From the NCBI GenBank assembly GCA_016699635.1, contig CP064983.1:1550001-1614000 (forward strand): a stretch of DNA of 64,000 bases, written 5' to 3'. Numbering within the stretch: the stretch's first letter is position 1; every line of letters begins with the position of its first letter. Made by a program: the position numbers and the translations under genes. The notes beneath the pieces were generated by a model. It made no database searches, was not told the origin of the DNA, and saw nothing but the letters and a program-made list of their open reading frames with translations. Origin of the DNA: Bacteroidota bacterium. Its GTDB lineage: Bacteria > Bacteroidota > Bacteroidia > AKYH767-A > OLB10. Below are positions 1 through 9,513 of the stretch, one piece after another.

Positions 1-2
1 CT

Positions 3-1601
3 ATGAATATTTTTCGGTTTGCATTATTTGCAGCAATGTTAATTTTAATGGGGTCAGGTGTTTGTGCACAGGATTATTTTATTCCATTAAATAGAGAGTG
101 GAACCTGCGCTATGAGCCTTTTCTTCAGACAACAAAAAGCAATAATGTTCACACTTCAATAAAGCCATACAGACATGATGAAATTATTGCTGTTGCAAAC
201 ATTGATTCTGTTGACACAGCAAATTTCCCGATAAGTCGTTTTTCAAAAACCTTAGTCGGACGAAAAATTTTTAAAGAGCATTTAGTACAAATCAAGGATG
301 ATGACTTTCTGATACATGCCGATTTTATTTTTGAAGGACGCATTGGCAAAGACCTTCCGGAAACAGAAACATTATTCACTAATTCAAGAGGATTCTGGCT
401 TGGCGGAACGGCAGGAAAAAGATTTTCTTTCTCTACTACATTTTTCGAAAATCAGGCAAGGTTTCCGTCATACATTGATACGTTTGTTACACGCTACAAC
501 ATTATTCCCGGTGAGGGGCGCATAAAAAAACAATATGGCAGCTATGATTATTCCAACGTTACAGGAACTATATCATACACCATCAACAGACATTTTAATG
601 TGCAGTTTGGACACGATAAAAATTTTATTGGCGATGGTTATCGCTCTTTGCTTTTGTCTGATAATGCCAACAGCTATCCTTTTCTGAAAATTTCAACTAC
701 GGCATGGAAGGTTAAGTATGTAAATTTGTTTACCGTACTCACCGACCTTCAGTTTCCTGCACCTAATGACATTGCTTTTAAAAAGAAATATGCATCATTC
801 CATTATTTAGACCTTAACATCGGCAAACATGCATCGTTCGGAATTTTAGAAAGTGTTGTCTGGTCGGGCGACTCGGCACGTGGGCAGGGTTTTGACATTA
901 ACTACATGAATCCTTTTGTATTTATTCGTCCTGTAGAGTTTTCAATAGGTTCGCCAGATAATATGATGCTGGGTTTTAATCTGAAAGTAAAGTTGTTTTC
1001 GAAATTGGTATTTTACGGACAGTTGATGTTGGATGAATTTAAACTATCGGAAATAAGAGACGGCAATGGATGGTATGCTAACAAGCAAGCATTTCAGTTA
1101 GGATTAAAGAGTTATGATTTGCCGATTAAAAATCTTGATGTGCTGACAGAGTTTAACTATGTAAGGCCGTTTACTTATTCGCACCGTACAACCTTTACAA
1201 ACTATGCACATTTTAATCAGTCGCTGGCACATCCTTTAGGATCAAACTTTTATGAGTCGATGTCTTTGATTAACTACAAGTATAAAAATTTTATTTTCCG
1301 TTTTCAGTTTAACTATGCTGAGACTGCAAGCGATACAGGAAATGCAAATTTGGGCAACGACATTTTCAAGAGCTACGAAACCTACACTTTTGCTTATGGT
1401 AACAGAATGCTTCAGGGGCAACGTCACAACCTGATTTATAGCGACATCAGAGCAGGATACTTAATTAACCCACGTACCAACTTATGTTTTGAGATTGGTT
1501 ATAGCTATAGGAGAATGACAACCAATAGTGAAGCAGCCACCACAAACTGGGTTTATGCAGGTATCAGGACAGCACTTTTTAACCGTTATCATGATTTTTA
1601 A
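3..1601 (+). CDS. Wzi/RemB-like outer membrane beta-barrel protein
   Basis: A 532-residue protein with an N-terminal signal peptide ending near GVCAQ (about residues 1-22). The body alternates aromatic and polar residues as in an outer membrane beta-barrel. The segment FGHDKNFIGDGYRSLLLSD (about residue 200) resembles the capsule-assembly Wzi superfamily and the gliding-motility protein RemB of flavobacteria. Such proteins sit in the outer membrane and help hold surface polysaccharide or adhesins. It lies two bases inside the window edge, so upstream context is unseen; the ATG at 3 is directly followed by the signal peptide and is probably the true start. The next gene, a polyprenyl-phosphate sugar transferase, supports an envelope-polysaccharide role. 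Family placement is by recalled similarity; exact function is inferred. Confidence 0.7.
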   Translation: MNIFRFALFAAMLILMGSGVCAQDYFIPLNREWNLRYEPFLQTTKSNNVHTSIKPYRHDEIIAVANIDSVDTANFPISRFSKTLVGRKIFKEHLVQIKDDDFLIHADFIFEGRIGKDLPETETLFTNSRGFWLGGTAGKRFSFSTTFFENQARFPSYIDTFVTRYNIIPGEGRIKKQYGSYDYSNVTGTISYTINRHFNVQFGHDKNFIGDGYRSLLLSDNANSYPFLKISTTAWKVKYVNLFTVLTDLQFPAPNDIAFKKKYASFHYLDLNIGKHASFGILESVVWSGDSARGQGFDINYMNPFVFIRPVEFSIGSPDNMMLGFNLKVKLFSKLVFYGQLMLDEFKLSEIRDGNGWYANKQAFQLGLKSYDLPIKNLDVLTEFNYVRPFTYSHRTTFTNYAHFNQSLAHPLGSNFYESMSLINYKYKNFIFRFQFNYAETASDTGNANLGNDIFKSYETYTFAYGNRMLQGQRHNLIYSDIRAGYLINPRTNLCFEIGYSYRRMTTNSEAATTNWVYAGIRTALFNRYHDF

Positions 1602-1656
1602 TTACACCTATATTTACAGTTGTTTTACCTGAAAAAAACTGCTATTGGCAAAATAG

Positions 1657-1664
1657 TACCTTTG
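1657..1664 (+). promoter_or_regulatory. Bacteroidota -7 promoter box TACCTTTG
   Basis: TACCTTTG matches the Bacteroidota -7 consensus TAnnTTTG and lies 46 bases before the ATG at 1710. No clear -33 TTG was found at ideal spacing, so this is a moderate call. Confidence 0.4.
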
Positions 1665-1709
1665 TAGTAAATATTGAGAGATACATTTGAGCCAAACAGA
1701 TTACGCACC

Positions 1710-2780
1710 ATGATTAATATTGCTTTTAGTTGTATTACCGCTTTTATTATTACCTTTCTTGCCATACCGTCAATTATTAAGGTTGCCGTAATAAAAAATC
1801 TTTTTGATGAACCGGGCGGACGTAAGGCACATAAGGCAAGTGTTCCAACCCTTGGTGGCTTAGCCATTTTTGCCGGTGTTGTTTTTGCATTTACTTTCTG
1901 GTCTGCGGGGTTTAACCTTCAGGACACACAGTACATTATTGCAGCTTTGATAGTGATGTTTTTTATCGGAATAAAAGATGACATTGTTGAACTTCCTGCA
2001 ATGAAAAAACTTTACGGACAGATAGTTGCAGCTGTTATTATAGTCTTGTTTGCCAACATCCGCATTACAGGTCTTTATGGAATTTTTGGAATAGATCAGG
2101 TGCCATATTGGTTCAGCCTTTTGTTTTCAATGTTTACCATTCTGCTTATCATCAATGCTTTTAACTTGATTGATGGTGTTGACGGACTGGCAGCAGGCAT
2201 TGGTGCTATTGCAGCTTTTACTTATGGAATTTATTTCTACAACTATAATGAGATAGCTCTATGTATTCTTTCGTTTTCATTATTCAGTTCGTTATTAGCT
2301 TTCTTGGTTTATAATTTTGCACCTGCCAACATTTTTATGGGCGATACGGGTTCTTTAATCATTGGGTTGATTTTATCTATCCTCACTATCAAGTTTATTG
2401 AAATGAGTTTTGCACCACGTCCGGAAAACTTTCCATTTCAGAGTAGTCCGGCTATGGCAGTTGCCATTTTGGTGTTGCCTTTGTTTGATTTGCTCAGGGT
2501 ATTTATTGTCAGAATTTTAAACAAGCGTTCACCTTTTCAGGCAGACAGACTTCATATCCATCACCTGTTGCTCGATATGGGTTTAAATCACCGCGAAGTT
2601 TCCATTACACTTTACTTGGTGAACATAGGCTTTATACTTGTGGCATTGGCATTACGCAGCTTTGGCGCATTGGCATTGTTGTTTGTTATTAGCTCTTTAG
2701 CCTTGATTTTGAGCTTGGTGCCCTACTACTTAAAGTATCAGGCAGGCCGTTCAGGGGCAGTTTCAAGGTCAACCAAGTAG
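1710..2780 (+). CDS. Undecaprenyl-phosphate N-acetylglucosaminyl 1-phosphate transferase (WecA/TagO, MraY family)
   Basis: A polytopic inner membrane protein of 356 residues that would transfer a sugar-1-phosphate from a UDP-sugar to undecaprenyl phosphate, the first step of lipid-linked glycan synthesis. Family landmarks: the PGGRKAHKASVPTLGG loop near the N-terminus, the metal-binding GIKDD motif, NAFNLIDGVDGLAAG, NIFMGDTGS and the HIHH motif near residue 280. About ten hydrophobic segments are visible. The frame also opens at a TTG at 1674, but the ATG at 1710 is preferred because it begins directly with the first membrane helix (MINIAFSC) and sits behind a -7 box. The basic, polar C-terminal tail is cytoplasmic. 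The precise sugar substrate cannot be read from sequence. Confidence 0.88.
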   Translation: MINIAFSCITAFIITFLAIPSIIKVAVIKNLFDEPGGRKAHKASVPTLGGLAIFAGVVFAFTFWSAGFNLQDTQYIIAALIVMFFIGIKDDIVELPAMKKLYGQIVAAVIIVLFANIRITGLYGIFGIDQVPYWFSLLFSMFTILLIINAFNLIDGVDGLAAGIGAIAAFTYGIYFYNYNEIALCILSFSLFSSLLAFLVYNFAPANIFMGDTGSLIIGLILSILTIKFIEMSFAPRPENFPFQSSPAMAVAILVLPLFDLLRVFIVRILNKRSPFQADRLHIHHLLLDMGLNHREVSITLYLVNIGFILVALALRSFGALALLFVISSLALILSLVPYYLKYQAGRSGAVSRSTK

Positions 2781-2927
2781 GGCATTAATACCCTATTTGC
2801 CTCACTTACATGAAAAATTGATATAATTATGTAAGCATTTCCCCAAAAAGTAAACATTTTTTTTATTTTCGTCCGAACTTGAATAACAGGCACTTTTCCG
2901 GACTCTCTGCCTGCTAAATTAATTATC

Positions 2928-4487
2928 ATGCGACTAAAAAAACTGGTTTACTCCATTGCTCTTTTATTGCCGTTCATAGGTAATGCTCAGGTAGTTGAAA
3001 ATGCACAACCTCAATCCGGTGACCCTATAGCTGCCATGTTGGACAGTTTGGTGTCTATTCGTAATGTTGTGCGACTGAGCGAAACAAACCTTCAGCAGCC
3101 TCCTGTTTTTAGTGAGAACGATGCTGTGCTTTCTGATGCTTTTATTCAGGAAAGGATTTCAAAAATTTCGACACCTATACCGTTAACCTATAATTATCAG
3201 GTTAAAAACTACATAAATCTTTATGCCTCACAACGGGCACAACTGACTTCACGTGTAATGGGTTTATCGCGTTTGTACTTTCCGTATTTTTAACAAATGC
3301 TTGACAAGTACAATCTTCCTGTTGAATTAAAATATCTGGCAACTGTTGAATCGGCACTAAACCCAACAGCAGTATCGTCAGCAGGTGCAACAGGTATTTG
3401 GCAGTTTATGTTCAACACCGGAAAAATGTATGGCCTGAACATTAACTCCTACATTGATGAGCGCAGAGATGTGCGTTTGGCAACAGATGCAGCATGTCGC
3501 TATTTTCAGGATATGTATGCTATTTATGGCGATTGGTTGCTGGTGATTGCATCGTACAACTGTGGGCCGGGAAATGTGAATCGTGCTATTGCGCGTGCAG
3601 GCGGCAGCAAAAACTTTTGGGAGATAAGTCGTTTTCTTCCTGCAGAAACAAGAGGTTATGTACCGGCTTTTATTGGTGCTACTTATGTGATGTATTATGC
3701 TAAAGATTATAACATCACGCCCACAAAACCTTCATTCACTTATTTTGATGTGGACACTGTTGGTGTAAAAAATAAAATTTCGTTTCGTCAGTTGAGTCAG
3801 ACGCTAAACATACCTTATGATGTGATTGCATTTTTGAATCCTGTTTACAAACGCAACATGATTCCCGGTGAGGGCAACAGACTTTATCTGCCAACAGAAA
3901 AGATAAGTATGTACCTGGCTAATGAAGAAGGTCTTTATGCTGCAAGTGGCACAGAGTTGCAACCATCATCGTTTGCTATTGCTGATGATGTTGGTTATGT
4001 GCAGGTGAAACAACATGTAAAAGTTCGTAAGGGCGAAAATCTCTTCACCTTTGCAAAAAGAAATGATTGCTCTGCCAAACAAGTAAAGAAGTGGAATGGT
4101 TTAAGGTCGAACAATATTAAAGCAGGACAGAAATTAGTTGTCTATGCAACAATAAAGCAAAAACCTGCACCGGTTGAGAATACCACTGCAACTGCTGCAA
4201 ATGATAAAACAGACTCGGCTAATGTAAATACAACAGTTAAAGCAGATTCATCATCTGACTCTGAAACAGGTGCTGTTACAACTGAGAGCAAAACAACTCA
4301 GGTAAGCCAGGCACAAAGTGCTGCATCAAAATACATTATTCATTTAGTGCAGCCGGGTGATACACTTTGGAATATTGCAAAACGCTATGAAGGTGTTACT
4401 GTAGAGCTATTGAAAGAGGCAAATAATTTTACACCTAAATCAACACTTAAAGTAGGAAGTAAAATAAAAGTCCCTACAGAGAGTTAA
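2928..4487 (+). CDS. Membrane-bound lytic murein transglycosylase D-like protein with two LysM domains (in-frame stop codon)
   Basis: Two stretches in the same frame, 2928-3293 and 3297-4487, together encode one periplasmic lytic transglycosylase of about 519 residues that cleaves peptidoglycan glycan strands. Order: signal peptide ending near IGNAQ, MltD-type N-terminal region, SLT domain with catalytic Glu in LATVESALNP and the AGATGIWQFM motif, then two LysM modules (about residues 375-425 and 470-518) separated by a Ser/Thr-rich linker. A TAA at 3291-3293 interrupts the conserved YFPxFEExLDKY segment exactly where relatives have Glu, so GAA to TAA is the simplest explanation. Either the gene is inactivated, the stop is read through, or the base is wrong; the downstream ATG at 3298 would give no signal peptide. 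Confidence 0.82.
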
Positions 4488-4505
4488 TTTTCAATTTCGG
4501 TTTTT

Positions 4506-5027
4506 TTAATGGTTGTTGTCTTCAATATGCTGACGGAATTCGTTTTTAATATCCTGCAGTGCAGGTGTGAGGAATGTTGAGGTTTTTAGGACAGGATCAT
4601 AGAGTTTAGATTCTTTTTTTGTCTGACTATTGATAAAGTTGAGATGTGGTTCGAGAGATTTGAGCAGCCACAGGAACACACTCAGCACCAAAGCATATTT
4701 AAGCAAACCAAATACACCACCAATAATTTTATTGAAAAGATTGAGGTCGCCTGCTTTGAGAATACCTTCGAGCAGACGGGCATAAAGAATAAACACTGCC
4801 ATAATGATTCCGCTAATAATAAAGAAGCCTACCCATGCAGGCAGGGCACTGTCTTTGTTTACTAATTGAAAGAGCCAGCCTTGCACAACGCCTGAAAATT
4901 TGAATGCAACATAGATTCCGGCAATGAGACCGAGTATCATGGCAATCTCATAAATAATGCCGCGAGTGAAACCTTTGTATGCTCCCCATAATAAGGGCAC
5001 GGCTAAAAACAAATCGAGAATATTCAT
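4506..5027 (-). CDS. CvpA family membrane protein
   Basis: About 173 residues with four hydrophobic segments and the CvpA-type opening MNILDLFLAVPLLWGAYKG. CvpA proteins are small inner membrane proteins linked to colicin V export and envelope function in Proteobacteria; their role in Bacteroidota is not established. The frame opens seven codons earlier (5048), but the Met at 5027 is preferred because family members begin at this motif. It converges with the lytic transglycosylase gene, 18 bases apart, and lies in the same direction as the sugar kinase upstream (gap about 95 bases), so the two may share a transcript. Confidence 0.8.
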   Translation of the reverse strand: MNILDLFLAVPLLWGAYKGFTRGIIYEIAMILGLIAGIYVAFKFSGVVQGWLFQLVNKDSALPAWVGFFIISGIIMAVFILYARLLEGILKAGDLNLFNKIIGGVFGLLKYALVLSVFLWLLKSLEPHLNFINSQTKKESKLYDPVLKTSTFLTPALQDIKNEFRQHIEDNNH

Positions 5028-5123
5028 GCTATGGAATAGTATGCTCAAAGTAAGCGATGCTGTTGTAATCTACAAACAGCATCAGCAGAAAATACCAAAC
5101 AATAAATTGTTGAAAGGTGTTGG

Positions 5124-6047
5124 TTAAACCAATGTAATATCAAACTGAACCAGATCAATAAACTCCTGAATGCGTTCGTTGAGTTCGTCACTATCGAGGT
5201 TCATGATTCTTTCTGTGCCAAATTTTTCTACACAGAAAGATGCCATTGCAGAACCGTAGATGATGGCACGTTTCATGCTGCTGAAAGAGATGTCGCGGGT
5301 TTTTGCAAGATAGCCAATGAAGCCACCGGCAAAAGTGTCGCCAGCACCTGTGGGGTCGAACACATCTTCTAATGGCAGTGCAGGAGCAAAAAATACTTCG
5401 TTGTTGTGGAAGAGGAGTGCGCCATGTTCGCCTTTTTTGATGATGAGATATTTTGGTCCCATGTTTAGAATTTTCTTGGCAGCTTTTACCAAAGAATATT
5501 CGTTGGTGAGTTGTCGTGCTTCGGCATCGTTGATGGTGAGCACATCAATCATTGAAATGTTTTTGAGCAGATCGTCCATGGCCATATCCATCCAGAAGTT
5601 CATGGTGTCCATGACGATGAGTTTTGGACGTTTGCGCAAACGCTCTATTACCTGCAACTGAATTTTGGGCATGAGGTTACCGAGCATGAGGAATTCGCAG
5701 TCCTGATAACTTTCGGGAATAATGGGGTCGAAGTTGGCAAGGACGTTGAGTTGTGTATCTAAGGTGTCGCGGCTGTTCATGTCTGTATGATAGCGGCCAC
5801 TCCAGAAGAAAGATTTTTCGCCTTCGATAATCTGCAGACCTTCTGTGCGTATGTTGTGGTTGTTAAAGTCCTGAATGGTGCTTTGCGGAAAGTCATCGCC
5901 AACAACGCCAACAAGATTTATTTTAGGAGCAAAGTAGGAAGCTGCAAGTGAGGCATAGGTGGCAGCACCACCAATTATTTTATCGGTTTTTCCGAAGGGT
6001 GTTTCTATTGCATCGAAGGCAACGGTTCCAACAACGAGTAATGACAT
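5124..6047 (-). CDS. PfkB family carbohydrate kinase
   Basis: A 307-residue cytoplasmic sugar or nucleoside kinase of the ribokinase/PfkB fold. The N-terminal GGAATYASLAASYF corresponds to the first PfkB signature and the C-terminal DPTGAGDTFAGGF is the second, with the catalytic base Asp in GAGD and the anion hole formed by the Gly residues. Length is normal for the family. The substrate cannot be told from sequence; relatives in Bacteroidota are usually annotated simply as sugar kinase. It lies upstream of cvpA on the same strand. Confidence 0.85.
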   Translation of the reverse strand: MSLLVVGTVAFDAIETPFGKTDKIIGGAATYASLAASYFAPKINLVGVVGDDFPQSTIQDFNNHNIRTEGLQIIEGEKSFFWSGRYHTDMNSRDTLDTQLNVLANFDPIIPESYQDCEFLMLGNLMPKIQLQVIERLRKRPKLIVMDTMNFWMDMAMDDLLKNISMIDVLTINDAEARQLTNEYSLVKAAKKILNMGPKYLIIKKGEHGALLFHNNEVFFAPALPLEDVFDPTGAGDTFAGGFIGYLAKTRDISFSSMKRAIIYGSAMASFCVEKFGTERIMNLDSDELNERIQEFIDLVQFDITLV

Positions 6048-6217
6048 GATGTGAGTTTGAAAATTTTGCGCAAAGCTAATACTATTATCGGTTTTTGTGA
6101 TTGTGTTTTGTAAATGAGTTGTTGCGGCAATGCAATTACACGAGCTAATATTTCTTCATTAAAAAAATAAGGAGATAGATGTATCTTTAAACCTTAATCT
6201 TTTAATACATAAAAATC

Positions 6218-6763
6218 ATGTTAGAACAATTATTAAATCTTGTAAAAGAAAATGCCGGAGAGGCTATCATTAACAATCAGGCTATTCCGAATGAACAGAA
6301 TGATGCAGCTATTAGTCAGGCTACGGAAGGCATTATAGGCGGATTGAAATCGCAATTGGCATCGGGCAACATTAGTGAAGTAGCACAATTTTTAGGCGGA
6401 CAGAATAATGCAGCAACAACGGGTGTTACGAATGCCATTTCATCGCAGGTGTCGCAGGGGTTGATGGAAAAATTTGGTTTGTCGGGAAACAGTGCAGGTT
6501 CTATAGTGTCGTCACTGATACCTGTTGTGTTGAGTAAGTTGGTTTCTAAAACGAATGATCCTAACGATAAGAGTTTTGATTTGAATAGTATTTTTAATCA
6601 TTTGAGTGGTGGCAAAACACAGGGAATGGATTTGTCGAACATATTGGGTTCTGTGACTGGTGGCAATGCAAGCGGAGGCGGAATAGGTAATGTGCTTGGC
6701 TCTGTGATGGGTGGAGATAAAAATTCTGCACTAGGTGGACTGATGGATATTTTTAAGAAGTAA
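6218..6763 (+). CDS. DUF937 domain protein
   Basis: A 181-residue protein, starting MLEQLLNLVKENAGEAI, with the low-complexity Gly/Ser/Asn-rich C-terminal half typical of DUF937 proteins (repeated GGLKSQL, LGGQNNAA, ILGSVTGG units). No signal peptide or membrane segment is seen. Function of the family is unknown. The gene is isolated, with a purine-rich AAGGAGA stretch about 50 bases upstream of the ATG and its own hairpin terminator immediately downstream at 6796-6840, so it is probably transcribed alone. Confidence 0.78.
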   Translation: MLEQLLNLVKENAGEAIINNQAIPNEQNDAAISQATEGIIGGLKSQLASGNISEVAQFLGGQNNAATTGVTNAISSQVSQGLMEKFGLSGNSAGSIVSSLIPVVLSKLVSKTNDPNDKSFDLNSIFNHLSGGKTQGMDLSNILGSVTGGNASGGGIGNVLGSVMGGDKNSALGGLMDIFKK

Positions 6764-6795
6764 GGAAAAACACCTTAGTATCAACATTAATTATT

Positions 6796-6840
6796 AATCC
6801 CTTCGGTTTTATCAAATTGATTTTACTGAAGGGATTTTTT
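6796..6840 (+). terminator. Rho-independent terminator after the DUF937 gene
   Basis: AATCCCTTC pairs with GAAGGGATT around an AT-rich loop and is followed by a run of T residues ending at 6840. Confidence 0.7.
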
Positions 6841-6903
6841 AATTCTAAATTTTTAAATCTACACCCAAATATTTCAACTTTCAAACATTCCAACTTTCAA
6901 AAC

Positions 6904-7338
6904 TCAAATCTTTAAATGCAAACGTCCGATGGCAATGGTCATTCTGCTGATGCAAACGGGTTGCTGTTTTTCGTTTAGAATTTCTATTGTCCAGACTTGT
7001 GTTTTTTTTCCAAGGTGGAAGGGTTTTGCAGTACCATAGACGAAGCCTTCTTTAACAGGTCGCACGTGGTTAGCATTTATTTCCATACCCACACAGGTTG
7101 CGCTTTTGTCTTTGAGTGTGAGAAATGCACCCAAGCTTGCCAGCGACTCTGCAAGAACACATGATGCACCACCATGCATGATACCTTTTGGTTGCCGTGT
7201 GCGGTTGTCAACAGGCATTTTGCCTTTTATAGTGTTATTTTTTATGGAGGTGATTTCGATGCCTATGTGGTTGAGCATTGTGTTTTTTCCCATCAGTTTT
7301 ACTTCCTCCAGTGTATAACTGCCAAAAATTGAATCCAT
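6904..7338 (-). CDS. PaaI-type hotdog-fold thioesterase
   Basis: A 144-residue acyl-CoA thioesterase-like protein. The motif GIMHGGASCVLAESLASLGA carries the HGG and acidic residue that form the hotdog active site, and the protein length fits the PaaI/YbgC-like group. The region KSATCVGMEINANHVRPV matches the central strand seen in menaquinone-pathway DHNA-CoA thioesterases, so a role in menaquinone synthesis is possible, but no men genes are nearby. It overlaps nothing and lies ten bases downstream of a putative outer membrane protein gene on the same strand, suggesting co-transcription. Confidence 0.8.
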   Translation of the reverse strand: MDSIFGSYTLEEVKLMGKNTMLNHIGIEITSIKNNTIKGKMPVDNRTRQPKGIMHGGASCVLAESLASLGAFLTLKDKSATCVGMEINANHVRPVKEGFVYGTAKPFHLGKKTQVWTIEILNEKQQPVCISRMTIAIGRLHLKI

Positions 7339-7347
7339 ATTTTATTT

Positions 7348-8004
7348 TTATTTTTTTTGTTTAGGTGGAAAAACCGTGCGGTAGATTTCGTCCACAAAAA
7401 TTTTAAGTCGCAGAATGTATATTGGTGATGATAGATTGTCTTTTAGCTGATGGTTGTTTTTGAGCATGACACGATAGCCCACGCCAAAGCCCAGGCCCAC
7501 CCAACGGATGAGTTTATAGTGTCCGGTGATGGCAGGCTCGAAGAGAATGATGTTGCCCTGCAAAGCTTTGTTGTTTGCTTTTTTTCCGTCAGGATATTCG
7601 TAGTAGCTTGTGCCGAAGCCAAAGTGCATGGGTACGTTGACCTGCCAGGGGCCGTTGCGGTAGATTACATATTCAATGCCTGTTGTAAAATAATTACTTC
7701 GCACTTCGCCACGATAGTATTTATTTGGTTTTACTTGAACGCTGTCAACCACATCAGTAAACAGTTTCATGTAGCCCATGCTGAATTTTACACGTTTGCC
7801 GAAATCTAAACCTGTTTTGAAACCGATGGCATTGGCACCGCGGCTGCGAACGAAGGAGTTGTAGCCGTCTAACTGAAAAAAAGGTTTTGGTCTTTGTTTA
7901 AATAAATAGGCCAACGTGTCGCGTAGTTGTGCATGCACGTTGCCACTGCATGATAACAGAACGAATATGGTGAGCAGCGTGTATTTTATTTTTTTGGAAG
8001 ACAT
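7348..8004 (-). CDS. Predicted outer membrane protein of unknown function
   Basis: A 218-residue protein with a signal peptide (hydrophobic core TLLTIFVLLSCSGNVHA, cleavage before Q). The mature part is rich in alternating aromatic and polar residues (FSMGYMKLF, YFTTGIEYVIY, VGLGFGVGYRVML), as expected for a small 8-strand outer membrane barrel. No family is recognised with confidence. The CSG in the signal could suggest a lipobox, but the residues around it fit a signal peptidase I site better. It shares a strand with the thioesterase downstream. Confidence 0.6.
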   Translation of the reverse strand: MSSKKIKYTLLTIFVLLSCSGNVHAQLRDTLAYLFKQRPKPFFQLDGYNSFVRSRGANAIGFKTGLDFGKRVKFSMGYMKLFTDVVDSVQVKPNKYYRGEVRSNYFTTGIEYVIYRNGPWQVNVPMHFGFGTSYYEYPDGKKANNKALQGNIILFEPAITGHYKLIRWVGLGFGVGYRVMLKNNHQLKDNLSSPIYILRLKIFVDEIYRTVFPPKQKK

Positions 8005-8142
8005 GGTTGAGCCGACAGAACAAAAATATAAAGGTGTGTTGTTTTATTTCTGAAATATTAATTTGCTTACTAACAATTGCAATTGAATTACGGAACTGAT
8101 GCAGGTCAGTGCGTATGAAGGCAGAAGTGTGTTTATCTTTTA

Positions 8143-8150
8143 TAACTTTG
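8143..8150 (+). promoter_or_regulatory. Bacteroidota -7 promoter box TAACTTTG upstream of sucB
   Basis: TAACTTTG fits TAnnTTTG and is 56 bases before the sucB start codon at 8206. Confidence 0.45.
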
Positions 8151-8205
8151 CACAAAGAGTGTTTGTCAGGATTTATAAAAATGCTGAGTTTTAAAAAAGT
8201 AAATA

Positions 8206-9437
8206 ATGAAAGTAGAGATTAAAGTTCCAAGTCCGGGTGAGAGCATTACGGAAGTACAGATTGCACGCTGGATAAAAAAAGATGGCGATTATGTTGAGCG
8301 CGATGAAGAGATTGCAGAAATAGATTCGGACAAGGCAACGCTGTCGTTAGTTGCCGAAGCTGATGGTGTTTTGAAAACCCTTGTTGGCGAAGGAGAGAAT
8401 ATTGCAGTTGGCTCTGTTGTGTGTACGATAGATACAGATGCAAAGCCGGTTGCAAAAGCAGAACCTAAGAAAGAAGAAAAGCCAAAGGAAGAAAAACCAA
8501 AAGAGGTAAAACCTACTGTGACAGTTGCATCAGCAAAAGCAGAAGGCTATGCTGCAGGCACACCGTCTGTTGCTGCTGCTAAGATGATGAAAGAAAATAA
8601 TGTGAAAAGTGAAAGTGTGCAGGCAACAGGTAAGGGCGGACGTATTACAAAAGGAGATGTGTTGCAGTCGTTACAAACACCTGCTGCCACACAAGCGGCA
8701 CCACAGGCACGTGAACAACGCAGAGAAAAATGACAATGCTGCGTAAAAAACTTTCGCAGCGTTTGGTTGCAGTAAAACAGGAAACGGCAATGCTTACAAC
8801 TTTTAACGAGGTTGATATGAGTGCCATTATGGACATCAGAAAAAAATATAAAGATGTTTTTAAAGAAAAGCATGGAGTAGGTTTAGGCTTTATGTCGTTT
8901 TTTACGAAAGCTGTTTGCGAGGCGTTAAAATCTTTTCCTGCAGTGAATGCACAAATAGACGGAGAAGAAATTTTGTATCACAACTATTGCGATGTGGGTA
9001 TTGCAGTGAGTGCGCCAAAAGGATTGATGGTTCCGATTATCCGCAGTGCAGAAACTTTGTCGCTTGCACAGATAGAACAACAGGTGATAGACCTTGCTAC
9101 CAAAGCCCGCGACAGTAAGCTGACGATAGATGAAATGACGGGAGGAACTTTTACGATAACTAATGGTGGTGTGTTTGGTTCAATGCTTTCAACACCAATT
9201 ATTAATCCGCCACAGAGTGCCATTTTAGGAATGCATAATATTGTTGAGCGTCCTGTTGCAGTGAATGGAGAGGTAGTTATTCGTCCTGTAATGTATGTTG
9301 CATTATCTTATGATCATAGAATAATTGATGGCAGAGAGTCTGTTGGATTTTTAGTTAAAGTGAAGCAGATGCTTGAAGAGCCTGCAAAAATGTTGTTTGA
9401 AGGCAACGACCCAATTAAAGTATTACTACATTTGTAA
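8206..9437 (+). CDS. sucB: Dihydrolipoyllysine succinyltransferase, E2 of 2-oxoglutarate dehydrogenase (single-base frameshift)
   Basis: This E2 passes succinyl groups from its lipoyl arm to coenzyme A in the TCA cycle. Domains: biotinyl/lipoyl domain with the lipoylated Lys in EIDSDKATL (about residue 43), a Lys/Pro/Ala-rich linker, the peripheral subunit-binding domain (TPSVAAAKMMKENN) and the catalytic domain with SYDHRIIDGRE, whose His and Asp are catalytic. The frame breaks at 8726-8730: a five-A run must be six A to join REQRREK to MTMLRKKLSQRL. With one base added, the gene encodes 410 residues, the normal length. The sucA partner is not in the window. Because the enzyme is central, a sequence error is more likely than loss of function. 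Confidence 0.88.
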
Positions 9438-9464
9438 CCACTTTTCTTTTACCAATAAACAAAA

Positions 9465-9491
9465 AGAGGCTGCCTGAATCAGGCAGCCTCT
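9465..9491. terminator. Bidirectional hairpin terminator between sucB and the S46 peptidase gene
   Basis: AGAGGCTGCCT and AGGCAGCCTCT form an 11-bp stem with a five-base loop. It is preceded by A-rich and followed by T-rich sequence and lies between two convergent genes, so it can serve both. Confidence 0.85.
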
Positions 9492-9513
9492 GCTATTTTA
9501 TTTTGTGATGTAG

